Part shown: positions 60,238-64,000 of the stretch, piece by piece | Numbering within the stretch: the stretch's first letter is position 1 | Layout: each line of letters starts with the position of its first letter | NCBI GenBank assembly: GCA_900541965.1 | Contig: UQLN01000018.1 | Location: forward strand, 1 to 64,000 | From: an uncultured Parabacteroides sp. | Lineage (GTDB): Bacteria > Bacteroidota > Bacteroidia > Bacteroidales > Tannerellaceae | DNA length: 64,000 nucleotides | Direction of reading: 5' to 3' | The notes under the pieces: model-generated | The model's database searches: none | What the model was told of the DNA's origin: nothing | What the model saw: the letters and a program-made list of their open reading frames with translations, nothing else | Made by a program: the position numbers and the translations under genes

Positions 60238-60414
60238 ATGGAAAAAAGATGTCTGCTGGCAGCCTTTGCTATGGGTTGCAGCGTGAATATGCTTTTTGCA
60301 CAAGTATCTTCACAAGGGAGTATTATCCTACCTCATCAATCAGTCTGCATTATTGATGATGCAAACCTTTGTTTTCGTATGCATCCATATGAATCTCGTT
60401 TATGTATATCATAA
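60238..60414 (+). CDS. Short exported peptide or truncated receptor start
   Basis: A 58-codon open frame directly after the riboswitch. The first 22 residues (MEKRCLLAAFAMGCSVNMLF then AQ) form a good signal peptide with likely cleavage after LFA. The remaining 36 residues are cysteine- and histidine-containing with no recognised domain and end RLCIS. It could be a small secreted peptide, a metal- or corrinoid-binding fragment, or the surviving start of a lost TonB-dependent receptor. It has no strong ribosome-binding sequence. It is the first frame of the unit, 50 bases before the chelatase gene. Confidence 0.5.
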   Translation: MEKRCLLAAFAMGCSVNMLFAQVSSQGSIILPHQSVCIIDDANLCFRMHPYESRLCIS

Positions 60415-60464
60415 TAAACTAAGATAAATGCATATTCAATTAGAAACCATACAAAACAATTCAT

Positions 60465-61400
60465 ATGAAGAATCTATTCAAAACTATTTTATTACCCACC
60501 TGCTTATTTCTATTCAGTACAATATCCATACACGCAGAAGGCAATTTTATTAAGTCAGACATCTTTGCAACAACAGAACCGGGTGACAAAGTTGCTATTT
60601 TAATGGTCCATTTCGGTACTACCCATAGCGATACGAACGAACGGACCATCGAAGCCATCAACAAGAAAATGGCAGAAGCCTTTCCCGGTACGGAAGTCCG
60701 TGAAGCCTGGACATCCCGCATTGTTATCTACCGCCTGAAGAAACGTGGTATACAAAAGCTGAATCCGGACGAAGCATTGAAACAATTAAAAGCGGAAGGA
60801 TACACACACATCATTATCCAGTCGTCCAATATTATCGAAGGCATAGAAATGGAATCCTTGCGCAAGGATATCGCTTTGTGGGAAAAAGAATTCAAAGAAA
60901 TCAGAATAGGAACACCGCTTCTCTACTCTCCCGCCGACTATGAAGCGGTGATTGATGCCGTAACCAAAAAAGGAGCAAAAGAAGGAGCTACTCTCCTGGT
61001 TGGACACGGTACGTATACCCCCGCTACCGCACAATATGCAATGACGGATTATATGTTGAAGGCTAAAGGATTCAACAATTTCATTGTGGGAACAATAGAA
61101 GGCTATCCATCATTCGATGATGCTGCCATCCAACTGAAAAAGAGCGGAGTAAAAAAAGTAATGTTAATGCCATTTATGTTTGTTGCCGGCGAACATGCCA
61201 AGAATGACATTGCCGATGACTGGAAAAGCCAACTGGAAGAACAAGGATACCAAGTAACAGTGCTTATGGAAGGGCTTGGAGAAAACCCTGACATACAAAG
61301 TATATTCATAGACCATGCCCGCTTTGCCGCAAACCATAAATATCTGGAAATTACAGCAAAGAAAAAGGAGTATGCCAAAGGAAAAGAGAAATACGAATAA
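60465..61400 (+). CDS. cbiK: Exported CbiK-type cobaltochelatase
   Basis: A 311-residue homologue of anaerobic sirohydrochlorin cobaltochelatase CbiK, with an N-terminal signal peptide (MKNLFKTILLPTCLFLFSTI then a cleavage region near IHA). The first catalytic histidine lies in ILMVHFGTTHSDTNE near 45-59, and the second in LLVGHGTYTP near 177-186; MPFMFVAGEHAKNDI near 230 carries the third metal residue. Periplasmic CbiK forms are known in Desulfovibrio and Bacteroidota and may handle metals or tetrapyrroles outside the cytoplasm. It is cobalamin-riboswitch controlled and lies 13 bases before a TonB-dependent receptor, linking it to uptake rather than to a full synthesis pathway. Confidence 0.9.
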   Translation: MKNLFKTILLPTCLFLFSTISIHAEGNFIKSDIFATTEPGDKVAILMVHFGTTHSDTNERTIEAINKKMAEAFPGTEVREAWTSRIVIYRLKKRGIQKLNPDEALKQLKAEGYTHIIIQSSNIIEGIEMESLRKDIALWEKEFKEIRIGTPLLYSPADYEAVIDAVTKKGAKEGATLLVGHGTYTPATAQYAMTDYMLKAKGFNNFIVGTIEGYPSFDDAAIQLKKSGVKKVMLMPFMFVAGEHAKNDIADDWKSQLEEQGYQVTVLMEGLGENPDIQSIFIDHARFAANHKYLEITAKKKEYAKGKEKYE

Positions 61401-61413
61401 TCGGAGATATCAA

Positions 61414-63729
61414 ATGTATATGAAAAAGAGTATTACCATTTTATTTTTAGCCGCGTTACAACTGACAAACGTATACGCACAACGTCATGATAAAAAAGAA
61501 TATACGAACTTTGCCGATACGACATTCAATATTAACGAAGTCGTTATACAAAGTTCCGTAAACAAACGGACAGAAGTTTTAAAAATGCCCGTTCCCTTGA
61601 AAGAGATGCCAATCGCCGTATCGCAGGTATCTCCCCGATTAATCCAGGATTTGTCCCTGACCACCCTGCAAACGGCCACCCGTTATGCCACAGGTGTAAA
61701 ACCGATCAACACATACGGTGGTTTCCAGACATTCAAACTGAGGGGATTCTATGACTTTGTACTTATGACCGACGGCGTACGCGACGAACGCCATAACCTG
61801 TCACAATCCGCAACCTCCACCTCTACCGCTGCGGTAGAAAAAATAGAAGTGCTGAAAGGACCGGCATCTGTTCTATATGGTCACTCCGCCTTAGGGGGTG
61901 TCATCAACGTCATGAGAAAGCAACCTTCTGCAGAAACACATATCAATGCCGAAGCCGGAGCAGCAAGCTGGGGACGCTACAACGTACAAGTCGGAGGAAG
62001 CGGAGCCATCAGCAAAAAACTAAACCTGCGTTTCGATGCATCCATCGCCGACGGGGAAGGATGGCGCAGTTCCTACGACCGTGCAGCAAATCTCTATGCA
62101 GCACTCGATTACAATATCGACCATCGTAACAAACTGGAATTCAAAGTAGGTGGAAACAACGACTGGTACGGTACGGAAACCGGTATACCTCATGTAAAGA
62201 ACGACATCTATAACGCTTCCGGTACTAAAATTTATAATGCCGGCGACATGCCTCAGGGTATCGATCTGCGCCAACGTTACAACGACCCCGCCGACTTTCT
62301 TACCCACAAAGGTTATAATGCCACTGCCAAATGGAAACATATCATCAACAAAGACTGGAAACTGACCGAATACCTCTCCTACTTTGACGATGATAACGAC
62401 TATTTCAATACTGAATCCCTGGCATTCTTGACTTCCGATACGCCTAAAAAAGGATATGAAAACTACTATATGAACGGCGACAAGAAAGTATATATCTGCC
62501 TCGACTCCATCCGTAGAAATTCGCCTTTACGTTTCGCCTACCATGCAAAAGTATTGCAGAACCAGTTCGACGTAACCGGTAAATTCAAAACCGGAGGAAT
62601 CGAACACAACATCGTAACCGGATATACCTTCACTTTAATGAACCGGAACGGTTATTCCGCTTCTGTTGGAGCTACAGGAAAAGACGGTTGGGGACCCGGA
62701 AAACAGGCTGTCATCTCTACCATCAATCCACTGCTGAACCAAGGTGCTTTTGAAACGAAGTTCTCTTCAAAAACCTATCTGTATGAATATATCCATGGCG
62801 TATTCGTCCAGGATTATATCAAATTCATTCCCCAGTTACGTACTTTAATCGGTTTGAGATACGACCGGTACGACCGATATTATCAGAAAGCGACAACAGA
62901 TAATAAAGAGGTACTGGAAAAAGGTGACAAATCACACCTGAAGAACAACTCTGTTACCTGGCGTGTCGGTCTGGTTTACGATATCAATGACCAGTTCAAC
63001 ATCTTTGCCTCCGGTACAAACTATTTCAAACCGAGCCGTACCATTGCCAACGATGCGACTATCTACATCAATAATAAAGGAGAACGCATCTATCCGAACG
63101 GAGACAATATCTTCGATCCGGAAACAGGTTACCAGTTTGAATTCGGTTCCCACCTCGACCTGGCAAACAGCCTGCAGGTAAACCTTGCAACCTACTATAT
63201 CCGTAAGAACAATATGGTACAAAACCTGGGAACCTACGAAGACATGCGAATCTCCGGACAGGTAGGGTCTGCCGATTCCAAAGGTCTGGAACTGGATGTA
63301 AACTACAGCCCTGTCAAAGATTTGAGTATCACAGCCGGTTACACATTCAACGTAACAAAATACCGTGAATATGCAACCAACGACTATATGACAAACGACC
63401 TGAAAGGCAAATACCACACACAAGCTCCTAAACACATGGCTTACGGATGGGTCTTCTACGATTTCTCCAGCCGGACATTAAACGGACTTTCAGTGGCTGT
63501 CGGAGCTGAATACTCATCCAAGGCATTTGCTACGGCGGACAATACGATTGCATACGATCCTTATGCCATCGCCAACCTGATGGCTAAGTATAAATACCGT
63601 AAATATCAAATCAAGGTGAACGTGAACAACCTGTTCAATAAAACATACTTCAGAAATGCGGTAAACAGCACACAGTTCATCCCTGAAGAAAAGAGAAATG
63701 TATCAGTTACATTAGGATTTTATATCTAA
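61414..63729 (+). CDS. TonB-dependent outer membrane receptor
   Basis: A 771-residue outer membrane receptor from the ATG at 61414 (MYMKKSITILFLAALQL), with GGAGA six bases before it; an ATG two codons later is also possible. The signal peptide ends near VYAQ. The plug domain has the TonB-box-like INEVVIQSSV near 29, KLRGFYDFVLMTDGVRD near 108 and IEVLKGPASVLYGHSALGGVIN near 145-166; the 22-strand barrel ends in GFYI. The wording resembles siderophore-type (FhuA/FoxA-like) receptors more than BtuB. Placed with CbiK and a PepSY protein under a cobalamin riboswitch, it probably imports a corrinoid, tetrapyrrole or metal chelate. Confidence 0.92.
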   Translation: MYMKKSITILFLAALQLTNVYAQRHDKKEYTNFADTTFNINEVVIQSSVNKRTEVLKMPVPLKEMPIAVSQVSPRLIQDLSLTTLQTATRYATGVKPINTYGGFQTFKLRGFYDFVLMTDGVRDERHNLSQSATSTSTAAVEKIEVLKGPASVLYGHSALGGVINVMRKQPSAETHINAEAGAASWGRYNVQVGGSGAISKKLNLRFDASIADGEGWRSSYDRAANLYAALDYNIDHRNKLEFKVGGNNDWYGTETGIPHVKNDIYNASGTKIYNAGDMPQGIDLRQRYNDPADFLTHKGYNATAKWKHIINKDWKLTEYLSYFDDDNDYFNTESLAFLTSDTPKKGYENYYMNGDKKVYICLDSIRRNSPLRFAYHAKVLQNQFDVTGKFKTGGIEHNIVTGYTFTLMNRNGYSASVGATGKDGWGPGKQAVISTINPLLNQGAFETKFSSKTYLYEYIHGVFVQDYIKFIPQLRTLIGLRYDRYDRYYQKATTDNKEVLEKGDKSHLKNNSVTWRVGLVYDINDQFNIFASGTNYFKPSRTIANDATIYINNKGERIYPNGDNIFDPETGYQFEFGSHLDLANSLQVNLATYYIRKNNMVQNLGTYEDMRISGQVGSADSKGLELDVNYSPVKDLSITAGYTFNVTKYREYATNDYMTNDLKGKYHTQAPKHMAYGWVFYDFSSRTLNGLSVAVGAEYSSKAFATADNTIAYDPYAIANLMAKYKYRKYQIKVNVNNLFNKTYFRNAVNSTQFIPEEKRNVSVTLGFYI

Positions 63730-63733
63730 GAAA

Positions 63734-64000
63734 ATGATGAACAGATTCATTATAAAATTACATCGCATACTGGGGACACTCCTCAGTATGCTTTTCCTTA
63801 TGTGGTTCCTGTCCGGCCTCGTTATGATTTACCACACCTTCCCCCGGTTGTCCGTTTCCCGGAAAATGGAAAAACAAGCCGCACTGGACAACAACCTGCC
63901 CTCCTTGCAACAGCTCCTGTCTACAATAGCTATTCCTTCCGACAGTATCCTGTCACTCAGTGTAGAAAAACAAGCAGGCAAAACAAGTTTTACATTGAAA
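63734..64000 (+). CDS. PepSY-type membrane protein (partial, cut by window end)
   Basis: An open frame of 89 codons running off the end, starting MMNRFIIKLHRILGTLLSML. A membrane segment covers about residues 10-35 (LSGLVMIYHTFP). The RxLGTxLSMxFLxWFxSG pattern, with a histidine in the segment and one after it, is the usual start of PepSY-associated transmembrane proteins, which often accompany siderophore or heme receptors and act as ferric/flavin reductases or inner membrane uptake partners. It lies four bases after the receptor stop. Confidence 0.85.
   Translation, partial: MMNRFIIKLHRILGTLLSMLFLMWFLSGLVMIYHTFPRLSVSRKMEKQAALDNNLPSLQQLLSTIAIPSDSILSLSVEKQAGKTSFTLK

Overview
The window looks like a chromosomal segment of a gut-type Bacteroidales, most likely Parabacteroides or a close relative. 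Several independent signs point there: promoter -7 boxes of the Bacteroidota form TAnnTTTG, a Rho factor with a long low-complexity asparagine-rich insert, GH92 and GH20 exo-glycosidases, an acyl-CoA carboxylase pair of the propionate pathway, and a CRISPR-Cas operon of the Porphyromonas (PGING) flavour. Genus assignment is inference; no rRNA or tRNA gene is visible to anchor it.

Left part (1-30 kb): mostly housekeeping on the minus strand. It holds a DEAD-box helicase (+), then a minus-strand run nif3-like / zinc-ribbon protein / tilS / rho, aspS, a beta-propeller lipoprotein, GH92 mannosidase and GH20 hexosaminidase. The translation cluster thrS-infC-rpmI-rplT follows, with a 6S-type RNA gene just downstream of rplT. 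Further right are a TPR protein, mmdA-mmdC, def, yqgF, ompA, and the nucleotide-sugar genes gmd, fcl and rfbA.

Middle (30-48 kb): an accessory zone. It contains a small membrane protein, a lipoprotein nitroreductase and an acyltransferase. Next is a minus-strand operon of a SWIM zinc-finger protein with two very large paralogous helical proteins, divergent from a DUF4272 protein. A + strand envelope group follows: BatD-like protein, BamA-like barrel, phosphoethanolamine transferase. Then comes a 983-residue fimbrillin-type lipoprotein whose only recognisable promoter lies in a 171-bp segment bounded by 17-bp inverted repeats and points away from the gene, as expected of an invertible ON/OFF switch captured in the OFF state.

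Right part (48-64 kb): a short degenerate CRISPR array and a five-gene type I operon (cas6-cas5-cas3-cas8-cas7) with no cas1, cas2 or cas4. Two of the four spacers are near copies of one another. Three TCA-cycle genes (acn-icd-gltA, minus strand) come next. The window ends in a cobalamin-riboswitch transcription unit encoding a short exported peptide, a periplasmic CbiK-type chelatase, a TonB-dependent receptor and a PepSY membrane protein cut by the window edge.

Two kinds of intergenic repeat recur: heptamer arrays (consensus CAACTGT), and about 20-24-bp-period arrays of imperfect palindromes at five loci, each locus with its own sequence but the same layout.
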